A stretch of 64,000 nucleotides of DNA. Source: Platycnemis pennipes (taxonomy: Eukaryota; Arthropoda; Insecta; Odonata; Platycnemididae). The notes below the pieces were generated by a model. It had not been told where the DNA came from. It ran no database searches and saw only the letters and a program-made list of their open reading frames with translations. The stretch lies in the NCBI GenBank assembly GCA_933228895.1, contig OW121856.1:20973805-21037804 (forward strand), in the 5' to 3' direction. Below, piece by piece: positions 10,588 to 21,960 of the stretch (position 1 is its first letter; every line of letters starts with the position of its first letter). The translations under genes and the position numbers were made by a program.

Positions 10588-11822
10588 CATCCCACATAGC
10601 AAGCTTGCAGCAGGATTGTCATTGCAAGATAGCAAGCTTGCATCGGCAAGTTTAACGCTTGCTGCAATCTGACTACTGCAAGGTTGCACTGCAAGCTTGC
10701 AACAAGTTTCATGCAAGCTTCAGGCAAGTCCTGTGCAAGTTTCAACCCTGGAAAAAATAGAGGGTACGCCGAGGGTAGGAAAGCACTCATGAACCATACA
10801 TAAAAACATTGCCTATGGAATGCAATTGTGCAAAGGATCTGTACCCATGTAGGTACCTAGCAAAACACATTAGTTAGGTAAGTATCACAAAAAAATCACT
10901 AGTTGCATGAGTACAGCTATAGTCTCAAAATTTAAAAATAAAATGATAATAACAGATTTTCCTGCATTTGTAAAGGTGCAAGTTATAATTCTTAACCATA
11001 TGTACTTGTCCTACGTGTCTTATAATCTTTACCTAACCGACCTAACGAAATGCAATTCACGACGGTTATCTAGCGCTTCTTCGCTAACAAACGACTGATG
11101 GGAGGCCGTATATATACAGCTGCTGGCTTGCATTAATTCGTTAGTAATAATTAACTTTACGACATATGGACACAGGTATTTGAACCATTAAAACATTTCC
11201 CCAATTACATTTTGTGGCTAAAAATAATCATGACCATTATTACTACGCATAACTGATATTCTTTGAACTCCAGGAGAGATAAATAAAAGTTTCCTCAGTA
11301 ATATGGCAATCGTCATCTTCATCTGACGGGCCGTGGGATCCTTGGCGATACAAGTAGGAACCCTGACGTGAATACCACTGTTTTCTGTACTCAATCAATC
11401 TGTATTCACCATTAATCTGTATTCATGACTTTACAACCTTATTCTTCTTTGTCAGTTAATTTATTGTTACGTGCTTAAGTTAATTTCACGCTAATTTTTC
11501 CTATTAACTCGCTCTTCTTCAATTTAGCTCGAATTGTTTTTCTCCTACTGGAAATAAGCTGTGCACGTTCAAGCAAAGTAACTCTACTCCTCCCTTAGTA
11601 GGAACCCTATAGTTGCAATTGACTTGGGCCTTGCACTATTGCTACCAATGTTGCCAGAGTCCTGCATCAAAGTTGCCAAGGTTGGCACACTTCATGCAAG
11701 TCGAGTGTAACTTGCACGGAACATGTCAATATTGGCAAACTAGCATCTAGATTGCCAATCTTGGCAAGCCGTATGCCAGCTTCAACCAAACTTGCTGCAA
11801 TCTTGCATGCTATGTGGGATAG
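10588..11822. mobile_element. Non-autonomous element with CCCACATAGC ends and TTGCAAG-type repeats
   Basis: ATCCCACATAGCAAGCTTGC at the left end is matched by GCAATCTTGCATGCTATGTGGGAT at the right end, read as its complement. Next to each terminus is a cluster of GCAAGCTTGCA/TTGCAAG variants: about a dozen within 10600-10750, and related TTGCCAA/GCAAG units within 11640-11815. Arrays of short subterminal motifs usually bind a transposase. The interior (about 10800-11600) is unrelated AT-rich sequence without a transposase frame. The superfamily was not assigned. Confidence 0.6.
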
Positions 11823-12390
11823 AAGCCGGGGTAGTACATTTCAATTTCATTTTACATAATTACATTTCTTCTGAAATATATTAACAAAACTGTAAGCAAA
11901 AAAATTCGCTAATTCATTTTGCGAGTTTTACATTCTGAAACCAACTGTCCGAATGTGGTGGCACTCCAGCCAAACAGGCACAGCAGGGTCGGAGAAGCAA
12001 CCGGCAGCTCCAACATATGCTGGACTATTTTTGTGTACACCCCCATGTTGCTACTGGGCATTTTAAAGGCTTGCTAGTTAATACTTCAAAATTAATAATC
12101 GTTGGCATTGATAGCACTGAAAATCTCCTTCAAAATTTATTTTTGAGACTAAAACATTCTTCGACGCATAACACAGGAATTCATGGAAGAGATTAGTTGA
12201 GCGTCAGCTGGGAGGAATTGAATGCCTTGAGGAATTCAGGTTCTAAGGAGATGAATTTTAATTCATGGAAAGTGGTCAGTTGTCAATTAGAACTATTTTA
12301 TGCATTAAAACACAATAAATTAGCTTAGATTTACAAGTTTATAAACAATCCTATTAGCCAAGATAAGATGTTTATTGGTGGTTCTTTCAG
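11823..12390. other. Non-coding upstream of the 12.4-kb exons
   Basis: No clear exon was found. A TTCTTTCAG acceptor ends at 12390 and introduces the first exon of the following gene, so earlier exons of that gene should lie upstream, but none is recognisable here. Confidence 0.3.
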
Positions 12391-13862
12391 TGTTTGAGGG
12401 ATTTAAAATCCGAGACTTCGAAGAAGATGGCAGCTATTCGGGTTGAGAGGACCAAGACCAGCCTCTCAGTGTACCACCACTCAGTGATGTGGATAAAAAG
12501 GTCCTGGGCATCATAGGGTGGGAGTATGCTGAGGGCATGGCAGAGTGCCCAGACTCCTTCCCTGAGGAACAGGTTTTACAGTAGACTATTGCAGTATTGA
12601 ACAAACAAGTTTGTTTGAATGACATTTAGTTAGTTAGTGCTGTCCTCCAACATGTTTTCAAAATATAATTGCAGGACATGGACATCACATTGAATACTGG
12701 AGGGGATGACAACCTTCCTCCAGTACCAATGACAGCCAGGGATGGGATGCCTGGTGATGTCATTTGTAAGAATCTTCGTGCTTGGACTATCTATATATAT
12801 TAAGGCATCTTTATTTTATTAGTATGATGAAACTTAAGTCAGGCTTCTCTTTTCAGTTTTAAGATTATGTATACAAATCTGTAGGATATGGTAAAGAATA
12901 TTTATAACATAACATAAAATGTCACCTTAAAGTAATTAATGAATGAAGGATAATTCAATCCTGCCACGTGAACGGTGGTGAAATTCACATTAATTGCTAT
13001 GCGAAAAAATCAAGTGCCTTGAACCTCAGTAAAATTTCCATGCAAATTAGGGATCCTGGGTAGCGTAGTGGTTTGTGCAGTGGCCCGGAAAGCCAAAGGT
13101 CCGTGGTTCAATTCCCGGTCCAGGTGAATTTTTTCGCATGGCAATTAATGTGAATTAATGAATGACATGCATTTTTACAGCAAAAAGTAATACAAGTGTG
13201 AGGCCAAAAATGTAATTTGAAAGTTTATTAGACATTAACAAAATTCCCATTTTTCAACCCCCTTCTTATCAATGCATAAGGAAAACTCTACTGTACTTTC
13301 TCAATAAGGTAAAATAAAACATTTCATGGTATCATCAATTAAATTCATTCATCATAGAAATAAACAATATAATTTTAACAAAACTGTAATTAACATATTA
13401 AAAAAACTATATAACATGTTCAAGGGTTGCAGCTGAGGATGCAAACTTGGTAGTGAACAGCAATGTGCCACTAGCAATTGAAATTGTTGAGGTAGAAGTA
13501 GCTGCTCCACTAGAGGAAAGGACCAACAGGAGAGTAATGCCGCAGAGAAGACTCTCCAAGCAGCTTGAAGAAGCCCAGGAAAACTTCCATTCTCTGGCCT
13601 CAAGAAATGAGGAAACATGGGAGGTTAGCAAGAACCTTATCTTTACAGCAACACTACCACAGGAAATTATACTTTCTTCTTGTTTTCATTAATTATTTTT
13701 TTTATTTCCATGTGGAGGATAGCTCAGGCCTTGGAGAACCATGTGGAGGCCATAAAAAATTTGACAGTGATGATAGTAGAAAATACAGCTGTCAATAGGA
13801 AGGTGGCTGTCGCATTGGAGCAGCAGTCAGCTTCTAATAGAGAACTGGCTGAGGCCTCAAAG
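12391..13862 (+). pseudogene. Spliced coiled-coil gene or pseudogene, C-terminal exons
   Basis: Four putative exons can be joined. Exon A, 12391-12571, starts after TTCTTTCAG and ends CAG|GTTTTA; it includes SDVDKKVLGIIGWEYAEGMA. Exon B, 12675-12767, includes DMDITLNTGGDDNLPPVP. Exon C, 13433-13623, includes NRRVMPQRRLSKQLEEAQEN. Exon D, about 13722-13862, includes ALENHVEAIKNLTVMIVEN and ends AAG|GTAAGA. A-B and B-C join in phase. C-D does not join in phase with the obvious sites, and exon A has one in-frame TGA (TCG GGT TGA GAG), so it is probably decayed. Exons C and D are charged heptad-like helices, similar to the C-terminal coiled coils of Myb/SANT-like proteins of Harbinger transposons and of zeste-like regulators. 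That is only a resemblance, since no N-terminal DNA-binding domain is seen. A hybrid SINE-like element sits in the intron between B and C. Confidence 0.45.
12961..13160 (+). mobile_element. tRNA-promoter/TIR hybrid element, full copy
   Basis: The outer arms are inverted repeats: AATTCACATTAATTGCTATG and following at 12982-13010, complementary to 13128-13156 with one mismatch in 29. Between them lies a tRNA-like block at about 13052-13124 with a box A (TAGCGTAGTGG, 13061-13071) and a box B (GGTTCAATTCC, 13105-13115) at the spacing of a pol III internal promoter. The block does not fold as a proper tRNA because the T-stem is poor, so it is not a tRNA gene. The combination looks like a tRNA-derived SINE whose 3' tail is duplicated in inverted form at its 5' side. 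Confidence 0.6.
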
Positions 13863-14603
13863 GTAAGAATGCTTAAGAATGTTCTAAAATCTAGCGTAGT
13901 TCCGGTCTGTACCTATTGTTGTATTTCGCTGCGTGGTGTCCAATATGGAGAAAAGCGCAATATTGCAAAACTTTAAATATAGATAAATGTATGTGAAGTT
14001 AAACTATTGGCATTTTAATTACGAAAAATTAATAAACTGGAACAGTCTGCATCACCTTCTGTATAATTTGGCGGCTGGGGCTTAAAAAATATACATAAAT
14101 GTTTTCGTGCGATCATGCCTCAATGTGAGTACATTACAAGGTAGTAGGTTTAGAAGAGGTGTTCACCATACCACAGTCTAAACATACAGTCATTTCACTA
14201 AACCCATCATCTCCATTCCACAAAAGTAAAATGAATATTAAGCAGAGAAATTTTGAGAAACTCCGATACTATTTTCCATTGATATAAATGTATTAATTTT
14301 TTTATCACTTATATGTTTATATTGTTGAATAAAATTGATTAAAATGCTAGTTGACTGATACATCACGATCTCTACAGCTGATACCATGATGGCGTACGCA
14401 AGTCTGTGCGTTCAAAGATTGTTCCCAAAATAGTAATGATTTAGGCAACAAAATAGTGAGTATTTTAGGAGGTTTTCCTTTTTATATTATGTTCAGAGTT
14501 TTATATATTCATGTATTTTATTCTTATTTTTTCTTAATGCCGACAGTAGCAAATGGTTTGCTTCTATACTGGATATTCGACAACTCACTCTAAATTGTGC
14601 TCA
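13863..14603. other. Non-coding, nothing recognised
   Basis: AT-rich with short frames only. No repeat ends or splice-flanked exons were found. Confidence 0.3.
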
Positions 14604-14661
14604 CCCACACTGAAGCCTATATATGGGAAATATATGTAACCTATATGGGCTTCAGTGTGGG
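14604..14661. repeat. Imperfect palindrome, 58 bp
   Basis: CCCACACTGAAGCCTATATA at 14604 is answered by its complement ending GGGCTTCAGTGTGGG at 14661, around a short AT centre. It may be a remnant of a foldback element. Confidence 0.5.
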
Positions 14662-15151
14662 CAATGATCATCGATGATACCAAAGTTCCTGTGCTCTGAG
14701 TCATCTGGTAGGTATATTGATTGATCTGTCAGATATTGGTTGTGATTACAATTAAATATCTTATATTTTGAATTTGTCACTAAATGCTTCAAGTACTTCA
14801 ATTGTTTTAGTGAACATAACTACGAGTTTGTTTTGAGTGATGCATGCATATTGTTGCCTCTTTAAAATTGGTAGTTTGCATTAAGCATACTTAAAATAAA
14901 GTCTTATATCACATTTTGAATCTGTAAGAAAGTTCTTTTAAAGCCAAAGGACATAATATTCAATACTATTCTTATTTATCTGCTTATGATAATGAAAGTT
15001 AATTTGGCTTGAATATATGAATGTGCTTTCAGATTTTTTTATGAGTTCATGTGCAAAGTACACATTATTAAATGCATTGCTTGCAGTCAGCCGATCACAG
15101 AACAAGTTGCACTGATCCTAGGGTCAATGCCATTCTGTATTGAATTTTCTT

Positions 15152-15390
15152 TTAACACACTCAACGCGGATGCCTTGAATTCAAGGCATGCCTCATTACC
15201 CTGGGAGGTTGATGCCTTGATGTCAAGGCATGGGGTCCCGTTATGTTTGTTACTAAGTAAAAAATTATTATTATATTTCAAAATTTTATGTTTAAAGCAT
15301 TTATAATAATGTATTTATTCATATAAAAGAAAAAAAATATTTCGGACATGAATACTTTTTCATGAAATAGGCCAGCATTGAGTGTGTTAA
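15152..15390. mobile_element. TTAA-type MITE, 239 bp
   Basis: TTAACACACTCAACGCGGAT at the left and its near-complement ATTGAGTGTGTTAA at the right end at TTAA on both sides. Inside the left end are two tandem copies of GATGCCTTGA-x-TCAAGGCATG, each itself palindromic. The ends, size and target fit a piggyBac-class miniature element, of a different family from the one at 412-2093. Confidence 0.7.
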
Positions 15391-15709
15391 TATGATCGAT
15401 CGAAATATTTCATACACTGATATGAAATGTGTCTTTAATCATTACAGGTATTCAGCAATAGTGTGAAAAGGGTGGAGAATGAATGTCTATTTTACAGAAA
15501 ATGAATTCCATTGCGATGTTTGTGTTGAAGATACGGAGACAGTGAAGCACTATCTGTGAAGAAGGATCTATCAGTAGGTTACTGGTGATATCCATTGCTT
15601 ACGAATTCTGAGAAAAATGCTTCGAAATATACACGTTCGCCATGATAGTATTTTAGTCTCCCCTATTTAGTTTGTTCTATTAAATACTAAGTTGACTGTC
15701 ATGTCTTAA

Positions 15710-15976
15710 GGTCGTTTTACACGGTACATTTTTTTTTACAATTTCTTGTAAAAATGCTTGAATGAGGAAAATTGTATCGTGTAAAGCGGCAACTTGTGTG
15801 AACGCTTGTGAAATTTTCTGAATGACTGAACCATGGCCGACTTCATAACTTCATAGTTATGAAGTCGGCCATGACTGAACGGAAAATAGAACCTGTTCTA
15901 ATTCCATTCCGACAAGCATACAATTTCGCTGTTTCATACAATCGTTTGTGCAAAAAATTTCACAGTGTAAAACAGC
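15710..15976. mobile_element. TIR element with internal perfect hairpin
   Basis: GTCGTTTTACACGGT at the left end is complementary, with a few mismatches, to GTGTAAAACAGC at the right. In the middle (about 15832-15873) is a perfect hairpin with 19-base arms (CATGGCCGACTTCATAACT and its complement). This hairpin is GC-richer than the rest and may be a nested insertion. Confidence 0.5.
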
Positions 15977-16596
15977 ATTTACAATGAAATGTAACACTTT
16001 CATGCTCTTTTCATGATTTTAACGAGTGTTTCCTTCTTTGAAGGAAATTTATGGCATTGGAGGTACAAGAGGAGACCAACTTCAAGGAGAACAGCTCATT
16101 ATTATAAGTACATAGATTGAAGCGATCGTAATTAACGCTGCTCGTTTGAAATGTACATAATATTGTGATTTTCATTTTTATAATTGATATACTTTAAACG
16201 TAATATGGTTCATGTTATATGCTAAACTTTTTCAAAAAGTATGTTGACCCATAATATAGAAATGCAAGTGTATTTTTCACCTTTGCTACATGTATTTTCA
16301 GTGACGGTGTTTTAATAAAAATGTAATCATGGGAATGAACATGTAATTTTATTTCTGAGGCTACATTCCCCTTGGTTATTTGTCCTAGTATATTCATATT
16401 TAATGAACCTGAATTTAACTCGGTATGATTTTCTTCTGCAGAAATTTTAATTTTAATCGGTAAATTGAAAAGTATTGTGGTCTCTAGTAAGGTATTTCGA
16501 AAATCCCTCCTCGCAGCGTTGCCACACACTCAACTGGCACATTTACACATTTGGCAACGTTTGGTAAAACAGAAGGTAGGCTCACCAACCAGCTAA

Positions 16597-17299
16597 GGCC
16601 CCGTTTCCACTACTGACATTTCTACGACGGTAACTCTCTACCCGCGCAATGCTAGTAATGGAAACGCTCGAAAACGCCAACCATGGTTGATAGTCCTACT
16701 AGCATTGAGTTACCCTTGTTAGATCAGGGAATAGTGGTTACCGTCGCGTCTCTTTTGTAATTGGAACGCAAGTTAGTCAAAATCCTGGTAAGAATTATGG
16801 GAAAACAGTTGAATCACGGATAGCGGTGTAGGATCGCGGCATATGCATCTAGGAAAACGTGGTTGGTGTGGCTTTGTTTGGCTTAATACTTGATTTTTGT
16901 CTATGCTCAATGATGCTCCAGAGTTGTTATTACCTATGGTTTACATAATTTAATTATATTTTCCGACCAATGACCGAACAAAAGAATTGCAAAAACTTTG
17001 CTCACGAGGAGACGGACTTGCTCCTTGGGCGTACGCGATAAGCCCGACGACATTTGATTATAACAATCAATATAGATTCCTGAATAAAGCTTCAAGTGCT
17101 TACACAATAGTGCTTACAATGTGCTACCATCTTTGCGCATTTATATAACGATCGTCGATTTTCTTTTGAACTGGAATACTGGTAACCGCTATGTGACGAA
17201 AGCAGTGATTACAAGGGTAACTTTGTAGCTAACTGGAACGCAGGTAGGTTATGAGGGCTGAAATAACCGTGGTAGAATGTCAGTAGTGGAAACGGGGCC
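16597..17299. mobile_element. PIF/Harbinger-like MITE, 703 bp, TAA duplication
   Basis: The terminal inverted repeats start GGCCCCGTTTCCACTACTGA and run about 30 bases with few mismatches. The element is flanked by TAA on both sides (16594-16596 and 17300-17302). A 3-bp TAA/TTA duplication with G-rich termini is characteristic of PIF/Harbinger elements. No transposase is encoded. The interior contains divergent inverted sub-repeats. Confidence 0.72.
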
Positions 17300-18300
17300 T
17301 AAGGGTTTCCCATTGCTCTTATACAGAAACACTGAATAACTTATACAGTGTTCTTGCTCTTATACCTCTTATATATGGGAGTAGGAAGACTGTTGTGTTG
17401 TATGTTTAGACTGTCATTGCTCTTATGGGAGTAGGAAGACTATGTACTTAAACTGTGACCATACTGACCATCATACCAGTTGCCCCTTGATGAGTAGAAG
17501 GGAGTGAAGATAACTCAATCTTCACCACTGAAATTAGCAATAAATACAAGATAAACTCAACTGTCCTTTAATCTGAGTGACGTAAAACGTTATAACTCTA
17601 TAGACTAAATGTGTACGTGCAAGACAAAAGGGTACTTGAAGATTCATTACATCAGAACTTACCATCACTAGGGGAATTTTCATCCATGATATTAACATCA
17701 AACTCCTCACAAGACAATGGTGCTGTGAAATATCCGGTAAAAGGACAAAGAAATAAATGTCAGCAATGATAAAAGAATGGATTTTCATCAACTTTTAAGT
17801 CAAAATTAGTTCTGGAAAGATTGGTATCCAAAGAGTTTACTTATGGGAGGTTTAAGGTGGGCACAGCATTTTTTTATTAGTTTCTATTTCTAATATAGAA
17901 GTCATTGGAGAAGTGATTTCCACACACTGTTCCCCGCTCATATAAATGTTGGGGTGCTAAACTCAGCCAACTCCTATTGTTGGTGGCCTGCACCCACTTC
18001 CAAAATCTCCTGTGTGCATCCCTTGTGGGATGAAAAAATCTAACAAGTTAGAAATAGAAGATAACAAATATTAATTACATTCAATGACAGAATTGAAAGC
18101 TTCATTCTACGAATTATTATTGAATTAAAACGCTAATATCTCCTGAACACAAGGACTCTTCATAAACAGTTTCCCAAAGCAAAAATCATTGGTTGGTGAA
18201 ATAACTTTGAGCAAGGAAGGAAATAGGAAATGAATTAATTGACAGGATTGCATTCACATGAAGTGACCACTTTCCAAAGTTAACGTAAATACGAATAGCA
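17300..18300. other. Non-coding upstream of d4
   Basis: A short direct repeat (GCTCTTA-x-GGGAGTAGGAAGACT, twice at about 17370-17440) is the only structure noticed. No exons recognised. Confidence 0.3.
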
Positions 18301-18752
18301 AAAAGTGTTATTGGCACTCACCGATGCCGCGAACCCCGCGAACCATGTCGATCCATCGGCATAGCATAGTTAGCGCTGATTGGCTCTGATGACGAGAGCA
18401 CCAAAGCGTCGGAAATGGTGGAGAACGTAGGGGTATGTCCGTTTTGTAGTTTTTCGCAAGTGCCTTCATTGATCTGGTGTATGACCTCGGGGCATCAGTT
18501 TAGATCAATAAACTGTCATTCAATGGTTTTATGGAAAAATGTTGCTTATTGTTGACTTAATTTGTAGGAAATCATTGTTTTTTGCAGAAAAAATGAACAT
18601 GGTGATCGTATTAAAACATCAGTGACGTTTTCAATGACTGTGCGATGGCTTTCAAATACGTGTCAGAGTTATGTGTAGGAAATTCTAAGTGCGGATGCAG
18701 TTATTTTGATTGGACTGTGTGAAGCTGTGATAATTTCAGTACACAGACGATA
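18300..18752 (+). promoter_or_regulatory. Probable d4 promoter and 5' UTR region
   Basis: About 450 bases before the d4 start codon the composition becomes GC/CpG-richer (GATGCCGCGAACCCCGCGAA near 18324). An inverted CCAAT box (GATTGG) lies near 18379. No TATA box is evident, as is usual for constitutive chromatin genes. A TTTCAG 13 bases before the ATG could be the acceptor of a 5' UTR intron, so the true start site may be further upstream. This is an inference from composition and position. Confidence 0.4.
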
Positions 18753-18808
18753 ATGGCGTCGTATGGAATTGAAGTGGGAAATACTGCGGTTTTGAACAAA
18801 ATCCAGAG
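18753..18808 (+). CDS. d4: d4/requiem-family protein, exon 1 (start codon)
   Basis: The exon runs from ATG to a GTAGGA donor at 18809 and encodes 18 residues ([18 protein letters not shown]) plus two bases of a serine codon completed in exon 2. The d4/DPF family (DPF1-3 of vertebrates, d4 and toothrin of Drosophila) are nuclear subunits of BAF/PBAF SWI/SNF chromatin remodellers. They start with a short variable N-terminus like this one. The ATG was chosen because splicing to exon 2 gives the family's Requiem N-terminal domain in phase. The intron that follows is only 101 bases. Confidence 0.85.
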
Positions 18809-18909
18809 GTAGGATATTGCTGGTTAAGATCTCTTTGGATGATGTTACGCTCAAGATTGTTTTTAAGTGTTATAATGTTAGTATTCACTAGTCAATACTT
18901 TTATTTCAG

Positions 18910-19019
18910 TTTCCTCAATGATTCTACTTACCGTGAAGTGATAGAGAACTCCTCCAATTACAACACACGGCTCTGTGTTGAGCGAAGACTAAGAATGCCG
19001 TTTTTAGATTCTCAAACAG
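18910..19019 (+). CDS. d4: d4/requiem-family protein, exon 2 (Requiem N-domain)
   Basis: After TTTATTTCAG the exon encodes residues 19-55 and includes [20 protein letters not shown] and MPFLDSQTG. These match the conserved Requiem_N core (NYNxRLCxER...LPFLDSQTG) of DPF proteins. The donor is GTAATT at 19020, phase 1. Exon 3 lies 27 kb away, because intron 2 has been filled with transposons. Confidence 0.93.
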
Positions 19020-21960
19020 GTAATTACTTGTAAATTCATGTTGCATGCCCCTGTGAATGTATGTACGTTGTGGTTTATCCAGTTTTAAAAAGTCAAACTA
19101 AGGCATCGATGAGAACTGGATAAGCGTTGCATTAAGGATATTTTTCGGTTAGGAAGAAAAGTATTACTATTGGTGTAGAATCATGAAGTGATAAATGTTA
19201 CATTTGCTGTACGCCGTGAAAACTGGTTCATAACTTCGCCTAATTAAGTGAGGACGCGGTGGATGAATATTTTCACGTGCAGTTGCGAATTTTATTTGAA
19301 TGTGTCCGAATTTTGCATATGATTTACTTGTGAACGTAACATGGTGTTTCGTGATACAGGTTGTAAGTCATTGCCTTTTGTAACTTTTACAATTTGTTGA
19401 ACAACAGTGCCCCTCTAATATGGCCTTAAGAGCCCACCTTGACCATTATCACCTTCACGCCGTCGCATACTGGGGCGAAACCCCAAAAAGGTGCCAAAAT
19501 TAATATCGCTATGTATATGTTTATAAATAAATAATATGTATGTAGCAATTATTCGTATCATTATTGATTTATTGTAGAATCTTTGTATATATAAGCTTGA
19601 CTTTGTCTATTGCTGTTAAGGCCTTAAGGACAATGAAATCTTTATTATTATATACATTATTACAATATTTTGGGGTTGATGTCGTAGTTTTTCGATTCGC
19701 TGAATCCAAATTTGAGGTTATTTTTTCAGTATCGTGGTTATTGTTGTAATTACAAGACTATTTATTTAAATTATAATATGTACAAATTGTAAATAATATT
19801 TTATGGGGGTTTCTAAATATTTTTGATGTACATAATTAAAATTTTAAGTTTTTTGCTGCATCTTAATAATTATGGTTTTTACAAGAGAGTCATTCAATGT
19901 CAGCTGACATGATGATATGGATGAACTAGTTCATCCATAAAAATGAAGTTTTGACACCCACCAACTCAGATTTTGATCAAACTTGTCGTGATTTATCTTT
20001 TCATGTAGATATGAAAGAATGCAAAGTTTTTCTTCTCTATCTCAACTCGTTTTGTTTTTATAGCCATTCAAAGTGTAGGTGAAACTGCAGTTTTTCCATT
20101 CCCGATGACTCCGTGGGCACTTGTACCTCCAAAGGAAAAATAAATGTATCCATCTTTTTATCACTCAATTGTTATAAAATTTGCAGTTATATCAGTGAAA
20201 CCATGAGGATTCCAGGAAAAAATTGATTTATATTCTCACAGGTACTATCATAAATTCTCAAAACACTTAGTTTCATAAGATTTAATAAGATTTCTTACCC
20301 AAAACATTGTTGTATAAAAAATTAAATATCTCCCAAGGGCAATGTGTTTATAAAGCAAAAGTAGGGTAGAAGAGTGAGTGAAAAATGTTGCAAACGGCAA
20401 AGACCCTTCGGAAAGATTCCTGGCGGTGAAGATTTTAGGGGGGGTGGCCCACCCAGCTGATGGGTGACCATCCTGTTCTCCATTAGGCTACACTCATGGC
20501 ACTTTGGAAAAGTTTATCAAATGCCTTCGTGTTGTGCCTCTCTTTTATCTCTCACACAGGTGTGCGAGGGTCGCCCGTACTTTGTGCCCATGTGCAGGTC
20601 TCTTGTCTTCATCCTCAACTGGGGGCTATATTAGTTGTAGTGGATCTGGTGGGGGAAAGGTGCAGCTCAAATGATGCCGGCTGAAATTGCTGTATTTAGG
20701 AATCTTAGGTGTTGTTGGTGGCATTGGTTGGTGGCATACTCTGGGTCTACCCATGACATTAGCCTGCAGGTGGGTGGACTTTGGGTGCACAAGTCCTTTG
20801 GCTAAGTCTGGAGGGTAAACAGTTGACTGAGGGGATACATATCCAACAAGGGGAATCAGATAATAAGGGGGATGAGGACCACCAAAAATGCCACCAAACT
20901 AAGCCCTTAAGATTTAACCATTGTTGTAGCATAGTTAAGACTGCTAATGCTCTATAGAACCATGGAGCAAAATTTTCTAATAATAAGCTTAGTGACCGTA
21001 ATGGGCATTCAGTTGATTGTTTGATAATGCATGTTTTTTTAGCTTGGTGACTCAATTGGGCAGTTTGGGACACTAAAATATTTACTTTTCCATTAGTTAA
21101 TGTCTTCACCCTTGATGCCGAGCTTAAAGCCACCGAGTGATTATACCAGGTTGCGTATGGTGGGTCGACCTCTAGATAAGAAGTTAGCTGCGAGATAAGC
21201 GAGTTAACTCGTCGAATAAGCAGTCATGGACAAAAAGCAGCGGCACTCCGAGGTGGTATTCGTCTATCATTGGGTAAGCTAGGCCTTTAAATTATACAGA
21301 AACCTGTGAAGATGCCATGACTTGGCGATGGGAGGCCGCCAACAACTATGCTTCCTAGCACATGGAGGAGAGGGCAGCAGCTCTTCTTCACATGAGTGAA
21401 GGTGGAGACCACAGTGGTTAGTACAGTGACACTCATTTCACTACTGGCGTGGTAACATTTACTTTAATGGCTGTAGTACTGCAATGTGGAAGGGAAGTGG
21501 AAACCACCACATTATTATCCCGAGGAGTCGCAGCTACTCCACTCCTTTCTTTCTTATCATGACGTGATGGAACCCTCTCGAGTAAAATATTCCAGAGGTA
21601 AAATAGTCCCCTATTCGGATCTCGGGGCAGGGACTATGCGACAGAGTACATCAGTCAGGTGTGGTAGTCATTTTAGGGTAGGAACGTGGAACGTGTGATA
21701 ACTTCGGACCTGCAGGAGATTGGAGAACCTTAAGTTGGAAATGCGAAGAATGGACCTCGACATATTACGAATCAGTGAAATGAGATGGTCCGAAGAAGGA
21801 GACTTCTGGAGTGAAAGTTATAGAATTATTCACACTGGCTCAAAAAAAGGTAACATTGGAGTAGTATAATGCTCAGGAAGAGTGCAGGACTCCATGTGAA
21901 GAGCTTCCTGCGGTACAGTGAGAGGATTATAATGGTGAAGATTGAGACCAAAGCTGCAGA

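Noticed and set aside
13052..13124. tRNA gene
   Set aside because: A and B boxes are present but the T-stem and acceptor stem do not pair properly, and the block lies inside inverted arms with a second partial copy nearby.
16215..16529. 104-codon minus-strand frame
   Set aside because: No domain, no convincing splice sites and AT-rich codon use; could be chance. It might be worth a homology search but is not supported as a gene.
20759..21133. 124-codon minus-strand frame
   Set aside because: It has no recognisable domain and falls in the probable 5' region of the RTE-like LINE, which reads the other way.
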